Source: Montifringilla adamsi
Taxonomy: Eukaryota > Chordata > Aves > Passeriformes > Passeridae
Assembly: GCA_017590115.1 (NCBI GenBank)
Contig: JAGGNK010006559.1
Coordinates: forward strand, 5,879,784 to 5,943,783
Direction of reading: 5' to 3'
DNA length: 64,000 bases
Shown: positions 11,693 through 24,100 of the stretch, piece by piece
Layout: each line of letters opens with the position of its first letter
Numbering within the stretch: the stretch's first letter is position 1
Made by a program: the position numbers and the translations under genes
The notes under the pieces: generated by a model
The model's input: the letters and a program-made list of their open reading frames with translations, nothing else
The model's database searches: none
What the model was told of the DNA's origin: nothing

Positions 11693-14600
11693 GTACTACA
11701 CCATTTGTCTATCTTGCCCTGGGAATGGAAACTGTGGATTTTCTGAGAGAGTTCTGTGCTGCTGTGTTAAATCACCTAGAATTATACTTGTGTAAATACT
11801 TCTAGCTACACAGCAATTAAAGTGGATTTCATCCATTATATTTATATTTAAATTTAATCACGAGCCACGTGATTACTGTTCTTCTGTTGACAGATGCTAT
11901 CAGTGAAAAATCCTATTTCCTCTTGTGGCTGTTTGCCCAGAAACATCTATCACTGTGTGATGGTTTTCAGAATTTACAGGCTCCTCTTGTCTGAGCACAT
12001 CTACTGTACTCTACTGTCAAGCTTTTAGCAAGAGCATGTGATTTTGTTTCCTTTAAATAATTTAAGAAACTAGCACATGTATTTAATATTTTCATTAGAG
12101 ATGATGGGAAAACAATGTAAAAGCTCCTTCCTGTCACTGGACTTGTTTTTAAAGGCCTGAAATCAAACCATACTAACTTTTCCCTGGCATCTCCTGTGCC
12201 CTGACTGTGTGTCAGAGCACTGCCATATATCCTAGCTTTTTCCTTTGTACATTCAATATACTAACTTCCTATTTGTAATAACACAAATAGAAAAAGAAGA
12301 CAGGTTTGTTACATTTTTTAAATGAAAACCATTCATATGAGACCATCCTGTTACATGGATTTATTTGCAATCATAAATAGAATGGAACAAGAATTCTATG
12401 TGAAAAACAAATTCAGGGGGAAAAAAGTCTTCAGTCTTCATGCCTGATGACCCTTCTCTTTGACTTGGGAGCCTGCTCCACAGTGATAGCTCTCAGGCAA
12501 ACACGTACTCTCTGTGATCACAATATTTAGCTGGAGTCACTGCAGGCCTGGAGATTGTGTCTCTTTGCATCTGAGCTCTTCACCTTAAATTCCCCAGACC
12601 CTCATGATTATGGACAACCAGTTTACTAACTGCCTATGCACTGCAGCAGGGAACAGGAAGTCTCCATCCTATAAAAAGGATATTCTCTTACTATTATTTT
12701 CTGTGGAGGGTGCTACCAAGTTAGTATTCATTTGATTGGTTTGACATTTGGAAAGGTTCTACCTTGCTGGTCACCCAGACCCATCACTGCCTTCCTCTCA
12801 GCAAGCTCTTTGCTGGTAAAAGGCTGTAGGAGGCATGATCAAGAGATGCTCATGAACACACCATCTGACTGCATTCCATCTGTACACTGATTTATTCTGG
12901 AATTAGTAAAATAAATATGTACCAAAGTGTTGTTTCTTTACAAAGTCCATCATGTACTAACTTTCCATATAGAGCTCTTAAAATAGAACATTCAAATAAA
13001 TTATGTACTCTTTGAAATAATCATTGCTTAGACATTAATCTCAGTTAAGGTGGCAGAAATTGGCAGCAAATTGATTATAATTCATTTTTATATACATCAC
13101 AGCAGTTCCAGCTAATCTTGCTTGAAGAATTGATCCATAGGAACTGACCACATCTTGATACTCCCCAAGATGATAAATGGTGCATGATATCCAAATGAAC
13201 TTGTCAGAATAAAACAGATTCCTTGCTCCCAGCCAGAAAAAAGTGTTATTTTGGCACTGCAAGAATGAATAAGTTTGCTAAATTTTTCTCATTTTAATCA
13301 CTATTATTTGTTCTGCTTGCACACACCAAGGCATCTTCTCACAAGCCCTGCTGAAAAACATACTGAGTTTTGAGGGGCTTTCTGCAGGTTCCTTAAGCCA
13401 ACAACTGGAAAAAACAGTGTTTATACAGGGAATTGGAATGATTGGTGCAGCTGGAAGTCTCCAAGGTTTGCACCCACTCAGAAGAACCCAAAGTTGCTGG
13501 ATCTGCCTGACAAGCTCCAAGATTAAATGCATCAGCACACACTTCACATCAGGAATGAAACTTTTAGTTAGTCTAGGAGCGGCTGAGATAACTAGGTCAG
13601 AAAAAAGAAAGGGCTTACGGTAACCTGAGGTTACCCATATTTATTTTTAACATTTAATGTTAATATTTAATGGCTTGTGTTTTCAGACTGCACTCTTGCT
13701 GCTGACTTTCTTACCCTGCCTGGAAAGTGGAATTGTTTTGAGAAGAATTATAAACCCAAAGGTCATAATTTCAACATGCAGCTTTTAATTTTATATTGCT
13801 ATGATTTGAGATACTCAGCTGGCTGAAAAACACACCAGTCTGTCTTGTCTGGGATTTTTATTTGGACAGTGAGTGGAGGGATCTAGGCAAGGCAGAGCAG
13901 AAAGGGGAGAAAAAAGTAAAGCTGATAAGAGGCAGAGTAGATGGGGAGTCTGAGAGGGGTCAGTTCATCTTTCCCTGCATGACATTGTCCCTTGGCTGGT
14001 GGCTGGGGGACACAGCAGAAAGTGTCAGGCATGGTTGAGAGCCAGGCTGGAAGTTTGTTTGTATTTAGGAGATAAGCAAGTTGGACTGGTGGCACAGCAG
14101 AGGAGAGCAGCCTGTGGATAAAGGAAGAGCTTTGTTTCAGTTGAGTATGAAGGGTGAGATGCCTGTTAGATGGTATAAGATATGGGAATAAGGAGTAGAG
14201 AGTTTATCTGTGGTCCAGTGGATAAAGCATTGAAAAACAGTACAGTAGTGTTGTTGCTGGGAGGGGTGTCAAGAAAACCCCCAATTAGATCTCTTTTCGT
14301 TCATACAATGTTTGTATTCAAAGCTTAGCTAAGAGAAAAGCTCAAAGGAATAGTCATTAAACCCTGAATATACTGAAATTGGTTCCACCAAGATCCAGCT
14401 TATCTTTTGCCTAGATCTGTGATTAGACAGAAAAAATACACTTTTCTGGTTCGCTGTTTAGGCTCCTGACCTTGTGTTTTTAATTGACTGCTCCACTAAA
14501 CTGCTTGTAATACCAGCCTGTGGCTAAAGTCTTCAGTGAAATTCTCAAGGGGAATTCTCAGAGGAAAATGAATTGTGATTTAAAGAAAACCAAACTGCAA

Positions 14601-17600
14601 GCTGCCCTTGTCCAAAACTTTTCTAGAGCTGGATGCTCCTGTTTCTGTGGTTGGCTCAACTTAGTAAATGCTCCATTGTCCTACATTGGAGGCTACATAA
14701 ATGTTTTGTTTGTTGTCAGCTGTTTTTCCTAAATCCAGAGCTGTGGATTCAAGACTTCAAACTTTAAGGTTAAGTCTTTAAACTTAAAGGTAAAGCCTTT
14801 GTAATTATCTTGTCTTAGATCAGTTGTGAATCAGTGACATTCCTCTAAGCTTTAAATTTTAGAAACAACTGAGGTGCTAAAGAGCCACCTCCTTGCATGG
14901 AAGACTGTCCAGAGAATCACAGCCACGCCAAATTTCTGCTGTGCAACATGTCTGAAAGGAAGGGGAAGATTATAACAATACTTGTTCTGTATTTACAGGG
15001 CTTAGTCTTTTGAATAAGCTGTTTTGCCAACAAAATCTAAAGCATGGCAAGATGTAAACCTTATATTTCAGAGCACATTCTCTCAAAAATACTTTCTCTG
15101 TTCTCCAAAACCACTCCAGTTTGGCAAAACAGAAAAGATAATTTCACAGACTTCTCAAACTTCAAACTATAAATACAGAGTCATGCAAAAGAGACTTCTC
15201 TGCAGGAGTACAAAGTATGCAACCAAAATTGGATTTATATTGGCAAGGTAATTAAAATCCCAGCAAGCCAGGGGGCACCTGGGTTACTTGTCTCATAATA
15301 GTGACATTGATGTAATGCCTCTAGAAATAAGAAATGCCCTCAACACAGTAGGCTACAAACCTGCAATGAGGCTCTTTTGTCTTTATGTACTTTATGTACT
15401 AGTCCTTATCTTCTTTCTTTGCAAACCAAATTTTATAGAACTCTAAAATTATCAAATGTATGCACAGGAATGAGAGTTGTAACTTGCTTTGGTGTCATTT
15501 GGTTTTGTTTTTCTTCTGCCTCATTTCTCTTGTGGAGCCTTTTGACTGCTTTGCCAGAGAAAGGTTTGTACAGCACACCAGAAAACACAGAACATGGCTC
15601 TTGAATGAAAGCACTTCATACACATTTGGAATCAGGGTTTTCAAAGAGGATGAGACCAGATTTTGATGCCTCCAATACCCAGCAGCTCCTGTTGTGACAT
15701 TAAGGGCAAAACTTCAAAGGAGTTCTTATTCTGATTATTACACAAGGGGCTTGAAATGTTTGGAGACTTTAGCCTTAATTAGGTAGTAGAATGAAAATGC
15801 ATAGTGGAAACATAAAATCTCATTGCATATTGAATAGTAGGTGATCTTATATGCATGATGGAGACTGCTGCTGGATAGCAGGAAACTGCTAATTGGCATT
15901 AAATGTTAATGGAATTAATTCTGCTTCTGTGGGTGCGTTTCTTGCAAAACCCCATCTTGTACGCCATCACTTTTCATTAGCCCAAGCAGACAGGTCAGTC
16001 AATGAGCACCTGCAGTTATTTCCCTACCTCTGGCATATTTTTGCTGATACATCAAATGGCTTGGAAAAAGTAGAACACGTTTGTTTGTTTTTTAAGGAAA
16101 AAAGGCACCTTGGCAAGTATAATTAGTGATTACAAAAATGGGTGAGGTGGGTTCAGTGATGCCAAAAATCTGATGAACGTATGAAGTTAGCTTAGTTGTC
16201 TGCATAAAATTTTAAAAGTGTTGCCATTGAAAAAAACACATGACAATTATTTAGATTTTTGTGTTCTTCTGTTTACTTGACTTGTCTTCAAAGAAGCCTC
16301 CATGTAATTACTTCATGAAATACCAGATAAGAGGGAATGGGGGAAGCCTTCACTTCAGAAAACAAATTTAAAAACAATTTGATTAGACTATCATGCAAGG
16401 ATGGAGACAACTAATTTGAGTTAGGCCTTCCCAATGGAGTTAATGCATTCCTGAGAACCAGGTAATTAAATGCTGCATTTTTTTTTTTGAGTAAGCTTTC
16501 CCATTTTTCTGCCCCTTGCTGTGTCTGCTAGTCAAGTATAATTTTCATAAAGGTATTTTCTAGTTAGGATAACTTGTCAGATACAATCTCTGGCTACCCC
16601 CTGGTGCTTGAGAGGCTCATTGGGAATATTTGATTTAAATTTTGGACAAATGAATCATATATTTCTGTTTTCTGATTCAATGACTGCAAAAAAAAGTTGT
16701 GGGAAACCTTTTCTTTTACTAATCCAGAATGAGTATTTAGAAAATGTTTTTTGATATTTCACATAAAAATGGCAGATTTTGCAAATGCCCAGAGAATGTG
16801 CAGAAGGCAGACACCAAAACTAAGGAAAAAGAAATAAGATTTGAGTAACAATACGTGGTGTCAGGTCTGGAGTAGACTTTCAGTTTAGCTCTGCTCTTGG
16901 CTTCTGGCTACTACAGGAGCTCTGACAACATTTTCAGCATGACCATGACACTCTCAACAAGACATGAATGGGGGTTTGCTCTTTGATCCCCTCTGCAAGA
17001 GGGAATGTGGCCTCCCTGGCCTTCAAGCCTTTGGTACCCAGAAGGGTCCTGCTGCAAAGGTAACCTGGGTGCAACTGCCTGGAGTGTAGCAGGAATATGA
17101 ATTACAGGTTACTGAAACAACTCTAGCAGAGATACGCAGCTCAAAGCCTCACTGTATTTCCCCAAACAATTTTATCTGATAATGTAAAAGCATTGAAAAG
17201 TTATCCCCTTTCTTTTTATGTAGTTTACGAATATTTGGCATTTGATACAGAGCAACGACTGTATGTGTGAAACAGACATGTAGCTACCCAACAAACCTCA
17301 GGAATGATACTCTAGCTTTGGTTTACTGTATTAAAAAAAAAATTAATTATTAATTATGTCCTCAGTCCAGAAAGATGCTTAGTGCCTTTTTCAGAGTAAC
17401 TTAAGTACCTTTGGCTTTCAGGAAGCATCAGCACTAGGGCTAATGAGAAGCAGAATCATAGAATCATTTTTGTTGGAAAAGACCTTCCAGATCAACGAGT
17501 TTAACCATAAACATAACACTGCCAATTCCACCACTAAACCATATCCCAATGTGTCACATCCACACATCTTTTAAATACTTCCAGGGATGGTGACTCAGCC

Positions 17601-17781
17601 ACTTCCTGAGCAGCCTGTAGACAGACAAGACATTGCTATTCTTAGTTTTCTCATGCAAAAGTTAACCCAGCCACTTTGTCTTCCATGCAGTGGACACACA
17701 ATCATTTTTTGTTCTAAAAAATGAAACTGGGGATTAAAGTCAGCATCCAATGACAGCATTTTTTCTGCTTTGTCGTGTCAG
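11693..17781 (+). other. MTCL1 intron, largest in the window
   Basis: A 6.1 kb intron. It contains a CR1 fragment at 17452-17618, a near-palindrome GGTAACCTGAGGTTACC at 13619-13635, and ordinary AT-rich sequence elsewhere. No further exon could be supported. Confidence 0.78.
17452..17618 (-). mobile_element. CR1 LINE 3' end, 5'-truncated and degenerate
   Basis: The plus strand begins CAGAATCATAGAATCATTTT and continues GTTGGAAAAGACC, then reads on through a CCAGGGATGGTGACTC block to GAGCAGCCTG. That is the reverse complement of the 3' tail and adjoining 3' UTR of avian CR1. The element is therefore inserted antisense to MTCL1, about 160 bases before an exon. Many mismatches indicate an old copy, and no reverse transcriptase remnant is left. 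Confidence 0.9.
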
Positions 17782-17949
17782 GCAAGTGAAAACCGGAAGC
17801 TGCTGAACGCTCTGAAGGGTTTGCTGGATGAGTTCCGCTCGGAGCTGCGGGACGAGGAGCGTGAGCGCCAGGGGCTCCAGCAGCAGTATGCCCTGCACAA
17901 GGCAGCCTGGGAGGTGGAGATCACTGAACTCAAGTGTCGCCTCCAACAG
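17782..17949 (+). CDS. MTCL1: MTCL1 coding exon (168 bp), coiled coil
   Basis: Acceptor tgctttgtcgtgtcag precedes GCAAGTGAA, and donor CAACAG|gtaacg follows. The exon has 56 codons with phase 0 at both ends (residues 172-227). The peptide ASENRKLLNALKGLLDEF through EVEITELKCRLQQ is a strong amphipathic coiled coil rich in Glu, Arg and Leu. It is GC-rich relative to the flanks, with a run of CpG-containing codons, the usual contrast between exon and intron in this gene. The frame reads on into the intron for 38 codons, so intron retention would add a short unrelated tail. Confidence 0.88.
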
Positions 17950-19428
17950 GTAACGTGCCCCAAGTCCAACACCTGTAAAGAACAGCTGAGGTGCTTAATG
18001 AAACAGGAAATTTACGACAAAATGAAAAGGGACTTTATTCATGCATTTTATCCTGGTGTCTGAAAACCTTCACCTGAAGCCTGATCAAAGCTTTGCCCTT
18101 TGAGTTTCCTCTTGGATTTCCAGTAGTCCCAGTACAAGGGCCCATGCAGTGGGCACTGTGTGACTTAGGTGAGAACAAAGGAGCTGAACCTCTTGCTGTA
18201 TTTTCTCAGCAGAGTTGGGTGGTGATGTATCAGCTGTGGTAATGAGACGTGTGGGTGTCTGTATTTAGTGGAGAGAAAAATGTCTTGTGGTTGACATGCT
18301 CACAATTAGTTCATCACTGCGCCTTGGTATGTAACAACTGCAGTTTTTGATTTATAGCAGAGAAAAGAGTGATTCAACAACACTGAAGTGATAGATCAAT
18401 ATATTGATATTAAACCAGCCATTCAAAGCTGCTGGTTAGTGATGGAAGAGAAAGCTCTTGCTACCTGCCATGGGATACTGTTAGAAGTATTTGTATAAAA
18501 CCTGGTGCCAGGTGCTTCAGTGTCATGTATGGCAGTTCACAGAATATGTACTGTCTCTGGAGCAGCATGAAAACAAATCAGCAAAAAACCCACAAGAATT
18601 TATTTCCAAAGCTGACAGCATAAAAGCTCTTGTTTTACACATTGAAGAGGGAAGGGGTGGGAGAATTACATTCGGATCTTGAGAAAAATCATAGAGCTTC
18701 TCTGCAGAACTAAAATATAATAAAAATATTCACTGTTGGAAGGGTGATACATTTAGAAGGATGTACTAAATTTTAGAGACTCACTGTGACACAGAGAGCT
18801 GAGATGTGAGCACTGCTTTTCCTGCCCAGGTACTGTGGGCTGCTTTCCCAGAATGAAGGAGGCAGCTTTCATTTTTAGCAGTCTTCTCCCAGAAGATTCA
18901 AATTCTTAGTTCCACTGCTTGTCAGTGCACCAGCGTTTCTGAACACTGCATGACTTGAAAAAGGAAACAAAATCGGTTCCTGTTTTGGCTCCTTCTAAAA
19001 TAACTTGTTGACAGATTTACTTTAAGCTCGAGATGGCAACAAAGAATGAAACTTGGAGAAATTTTGACCACAGAACTGCCAAGCTTTTCTACTTTGCCTT
19101 TGCATGGGCAACAAACTTCCAGGCTGCCTCTTTGGCTGGTGTTTGGCACCGGGACAGTGCTGCCACTCCTGCTCAGGGGTTTCCACCCTTCCTTCTGGGG
19201 ATTTTACCAGGCTTTTTGCTACCTCCACTGCTACAATGGAAATAACATACAACATTTGGTAATTTCTGGGCAATGGGTGAGACTTGTTAGGGAGTTAGTG
19301 TTAGGGGCCAAACCCTGCATATGCTTTGAGAATTTGCATTGAGGACATGGGACCCATTAAGGCTATGGGAGTCCCTCACTAGGACTCTGACCAATGGTCC
19401 AGCTTCAGGATGCCTGGAGGAATATAAT

Positions 19429-19454
19429 ATATCATATCATACATCATATCATAT
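19429..19454. repeat. Degenerate (ATCAT)n microsatellite
   Basis: About five imperfect copies of ATCAT follow an AATATAATAT patch in an MTCL1 intron. Confidence 0.7.
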
Positions 19455-20049
19455 GGTACACAGGTGTGAGAAAGATGATATCATGTAGACTTTGTTAAAA
19501 TAGGATGCTGCTCTTCCAAAATTGATTTTTTTTTGTTTGGTTGTTTGATCATTTCAAAGAAAACAACTGGACTCTGAAAATTAGTGTAGAAGATGCTGGT
19601 GTTTTTAAGATTTCCCTGTCACTGCAAGTGGGTGTACCAGGATGTTCTCTGCAGCTCAGTACAATTTAAGTAACTCAGGCAATAATCTCTCAGTCAATTG
19701 TTTGGGGAGGCTGTTCCAGAAACTAGTCAAGCATCACTCCTGAATTCAGTCTGAGATTTTTTTGCTCAGAAAGTTTGGGCTTATTTTCCATGTAGGGCAA
19801 GGTGAAGGTGTTGTCCTTCTCACCTGCTAGAGGAATATACTTCCCAGCAGACCTGCTGACTCTCATTTTTGAGGACAACGTTAACTCCAGAGATGGAAAT
19901 GAGTTTTTGCTGCTTTTCACTCCATTTCACCTGCAGAGCTAGGGTATGGAGATGTATCCCATTCTGAGTCACACACACATCTACTGAGCTGTCAACAGAA
20001 GGTCAGATTCCAAGGATAAATTTTTCACTCACTTGAACTTACACAAAAC

Positions 20050-20222
20050 AATTGAGCACTTTTTCCCTCTGAAAACAGTCCAGCACTTGCCCAGCTTGAC
20101 CAGAGAGGTTGTACAATCTCTGCACTTGCAAGTTTTTTCAGGATCCAACCAAAGAAAATCCTGTACAACCCATTCTGACCTCAGAGTGTACCAGGCTGGA
20201 AGGAGAGGGTTCAACTAGAGAT
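20050..20222 (+). mobile_element. Probable old CR1 3' fragment
   Basis: Blocks in the order AGAGAGGTTGTACAATCTCT, AAATCCTGTACAACCC and GGGTTCAACTAGAGAT resemble the CR1 3' region (internal AGAGAGGTTGTGGAGTCTC type, terminal GGGTTGGACTAGATGAT type). Divergence is high and the terminal repeat is lost, so this is a judgement from pattern order rather than a clear match. Confidence 0.55.
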
Positions 20223-20926
20223 TTCCTGACACCCCATGAAGCTTGTATTTTCCTATGAATCTATTACCTTGGGCCAGCTCTTCTGATCTGTTTAAGCTAG
20301 CCCCTGATCATGAAACTGAAGAAGGGAGGGAAGGTGGCATCAGATAATTGCCCTTGAAATCAGTTCAGAGTCCATAACCTCAGAGATGAGGGGGATGAAC
20401 TTGGTGCATCTGCTGCTGCTGCTAACACCTTCTCTTTTTGGAAGGTAGGACAGTCATACAAGAGCACCACTGCTGAGGGTTGTTGTGGGACAGGCCTCTT
20501 CAGAAGATTAATTCACTCTCCTTAGGTTTCAGGTGCACTGAGCAAGAGCACAAAAGCAGAGCAGTAGCTGAGGACATTGTCCTGAAAATTGTCTCAGAGA
20601 TAATGATGAGGTTGGAGTTTATCTCCATGTTTCCTTCATTACTGGTACCTATATTCCCATCAGAAAGATCATAGCTGATGCCTTAAGAGCATGAACTGGT
20701 AGAGCTTGAGAAGTTATTCCCTGTAGTTTTCACTGTCTTTCACTAATTTTAAAACTTTTTCCACTCTGAACATATTTTATCATTTATTGAGATCCTAAGA
20801 TGTTATAATTGTTATTATTCTACCATTACCTTTGTAAAGTGAGGTCTTTAACTCTAATCTATTGTCAGGCACAGATTTTTATTGCAGAAAGTTTAACCTC
20901 CTAGTAACATTTGACTTTATTGCCAG

Positions 20927-21181
20927 CTGGAAGGGAAAAGTGAGAACACCTCTGGAGAAACAGGTCTCGGTTCAGATGCAAAGGGAGCTTTTAAAAGGGA
21001 AAGAGAGGAGCACAAGAAGCTTCTGGCTGACAGTCACAGTGTGGTGATGGACCTCCGCTGGCAAATCCAGCACAGTGAGAAGAACTGGAACCGGGAGAAG
21101 GTGGAGCTCTTGGACAGGCTTGATAGAGACCGGCGAGAATGGGACCGTCAAAAGAAGGAGCTGCTCAGGCGGATAGAGCAG
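20927..21181 (+). CDS. MTCL1: MTCL1 coding exon (255 bp), coiled coil
   Basis: Acceptor gactttattgccag precedes CTGGAAGGG, and donor GAGCAG|gtaagg follows. The exon has 85 codons with phase 0 at both ends (residues 228-312). It opens with a Ser/Gly-rich linker ([17 protein letters not shown]). It continues as a long, highly charged coiled coil ([16 protein letters not shown], then [14 protein letters not shown]) with Trp at spaced positions. A second, equally good donor lies 15 bases downstream and would add five in-frame residues. No Met-started open frame covers the exon in this phase, so it is recognised from borders and family pattern. Confidence 0.88.
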
Positions 21182-21196
21182 GTAAGGAGCCGTCAG
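21182..21196 (+). promoter_or_regulatory. MTCL1: Tandem splice donor, 15-base alternative exon extension
   Basis: The donor CAG|gtaaggag is repeated almost exactly 15 bases later (CGTCAG|gtaaggag). Use of the second site adds GTAAGGAGCCGTCAG, five codons reading VRSRQ, with no frame change and no stop. Both sites match the consensus equally well. Whether both are used is not visible from DNA. Confidence 0.6.
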
Positions 21197-24100
21197 GTAA
21201 GGAGTCATCTTGGGTGAGCAGTGCCTGTCTGAAAGAATCAGGCCATTGCACCATTACTACACTCAGGCCAAGCTCAAGGGACAGCATTAAGAAGCAGCAC
21301 AGCAATGATCTTTCTTCCTCGGCTACATCAGTGTTTCTCATGTTATGAAACAATTTATATACACAAGGGAGTAAAAGTAAAATGCTCATAATCCCTATAA
21401 AAGACCACTTATGAGAAATCAGCTCTAGGTTAGAGGTCATTTCCTCATTTCAATTCTCCTGGACAAGCATGGTCACATTCTGTTTGAAAGCTTCAGTGCA
21501 TCTCTGTGCTAGAACACTCAACCCACAGAGTTACTCAGGGTTTGGTACACGGCTTCTTGCCAAAAGGGGCTGTTCATCTGTGAATTAGCCACCAAAGATG
21601 CAGCTGCTGCAACTATTCAATCTCAACTGGATTCTTTTTCTCTGGCAAAGGAGCACAGGGGTTAACTTGAAGAGTCCTGACTGATAACAAACACAGTTAC
21701 CATAACTAAATATTCAGACGAATATTGGCCACATGAATTTTGTGCAAACCTCTGATATCATTTGCAAATTTGGGAAACACATACCTACCCTCTTGTTTTC
21801 ATGCCTATCTGTATTTTCATCTGCTTAGTATTAGCGACAAATAATACCTAAGAAATTTGTTATTAGTCTGGAAGCAGCACAAAAAATGAAGTTTTATGAG
21901 AGGGAGATAAAACACCGCTGTTGACTGAACATTGTTCAGCTCTGAGTCATGCATTACAGGAAAAGCTAGAGAAAGAACTGAAATTGTGGGTCCTCAACTA
22001 ACTGAATGCTTCCTGTCCTTAGGACAGCAGAAATGGAACCACCCCAGACCTGTGCATGCTCTTTAGAGAGCACAGAGTGGCCTCACAGGTTTAAATCAAC
22101 GAAAGCCCAGTGTAACTTCATGACAAATTTTTGAAAAGGATTCATTGTCTGTGTCTCGCTGCAACAAGAAGTTAAAGAAAAGAGACTAGGCTGGATACAT
22201 TATGAGTACAAGACTAAACCTTGCTGTGGCTATTAAACCCACAGAGAAGCATGTAGGAAAATCTAAACCTCATTTGGCTATTTCTAAAATCAATGCTAAT
22301 ACTGTAGGCCTGGGTGGACAGTGCCAAACATGAAGGTTTTATAGACCAAGAAAGGTGATTTTTGAGCTTCTAATTTTCAAAATATCAACAAACTGTACTC
22401 TGATTTTTAAATCTCCCATATATCTGAGGGGGTTTGTGTGTATTTCATGCAGCTTTTTGAGCTAGTCTTTATAATGCAACACAGTAGTGCTAAGTTAAAA
22501 CCTAAGTTAATCTCCTAAGTTAAAATCATCAGAACCTGTGAGCCTTTTAGCAAAGCTCATCATGAAAAGTTCCTAACTTGCAGCGTTCAGTAGCAGAAGC
22601 TGCTTAGTTAGTTCTCCATGGCTTGACTGGGCTGGTTTCTAACTGTTGGGTTGTAGTGGCCAAACTACTTCATATGGATTCTTCATGCACAATGGGAATT
22701 AAATAACCCAGAGAAAATTTTCCAATATCCTAAGGACATAGACAGAAACTTTTCTTTGGAGAGTCACTGGTATCTCTTTGTATGTTTCTTTTCCTGTCCT
22801 TAATTGTGGGGGTTTAGGTATATCCTCAATAGCTTGAGGGACTTAACCTGGTTAAAGACTGCTTTTTCCATTCCCTGGGAATGGGGCACATTGAAGGAAG
22901 CCACAGAGAAATCTCTGTTCATTTTACCTAGCTTTTAATTCTCTTAAAACCTGACATAACCTCTCAGTGTCATCCTGGGAGACCCTACAAAATAGCTCTT
23001 AACTAGTGCTGGAACTGATTCCTTTTGTTATGTTTCTGAAACCTCTGGGCTTTAACTATATATTTACTGTGCCAACAGAGTTGTACACAGAATTGGCAAT
23101 GAATAGGGGAAATAAAAAATATTATATCAAGCTAACTTCAGAGGACTAAATGACCAGAAATAGCATTTGAAGTCTTGGCTACCTGCCTACAAATCTTCAT
23201 AAGTCCATCTTTGCTTATAATAAAACATTTCCCTGTGTGACAGAAAGCTTCCAAATATTTGCAAGCTTTTAGTTGAATATCTTCTCAGTTTGCAGTCATG
23301 CCCTGCTTTATATGGAAACAATTAGTATATCTCTGAAGTCCTACTCCCCAGGGTTTTGGTGTGTGTATTCCATGTATGGCAATACACTGAGGATGAGGAG
23401 ACTACACCAGTGTGTATGTTTGAAACAAAGTCCAAGAGATAGCAGAAGAGTGTGTGCCACATTTCATTCTAATGCTTTATGCCAGTCTGCTTTCACACAG
23501 CTCCTGAATAATACATGTATGATAAGAGGGAAGTCACACCAATGTATAAAATATATAAAGTACTTTACTCTGGATGGTGATGGGAATACTGCTCACATAG
23601 AAAAAACCATGTTGACCTACTTTCTTCAGAGCTCACAGTTGTTTTTTTCTTTTTAAGTACTCTGTCACTTCATTTTCCCTTAGAGGATCTCCCTCCCCTG
23701 TGCTCCTAAAGCTAATTGTGCACAGAGCACACTGACAAATATTTCAACCCCCAAGATCACCTTTTTGAGTCCCCATGTATTTAAAGGTATAAACACATGG
23801 GGACTCAAAATTATTAGCCATTATTAAAAAGTTAGGACAATATTTGTCACTTTAATTCTCCTGTCATCACTCTGAAGTTCAGTGAGTAAGGCAGCATCGA
23901 TACTGTTCTCTCATAAAGGTTTCCAGAACATTATCCGTATAGGATCCCTAAAATTCTGAAGGGCTTGTAATTGAAGCTATCTATAAAGAAAGCATGTAAC
24001 TGCCATTTCTCCTTCCTTTGAATCTTGTTCATTTGCTCAGGAATGGCGTCCAGGATTTCTTGATATATACCGTCCAGCCCCTGCCTTTATAGGACACCTC

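Larger units (their letters stand above)
17950..20926 (+). other. MTCL1 intron
   Basis: Intron of 3.0 kb. It holds a short degenerate ATCAT tandem repeat at 19429-19454 and a degenerate CR1 remnant at about 20050-20222. No exon or RNA gene was recognised. Confidence 0.78.
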
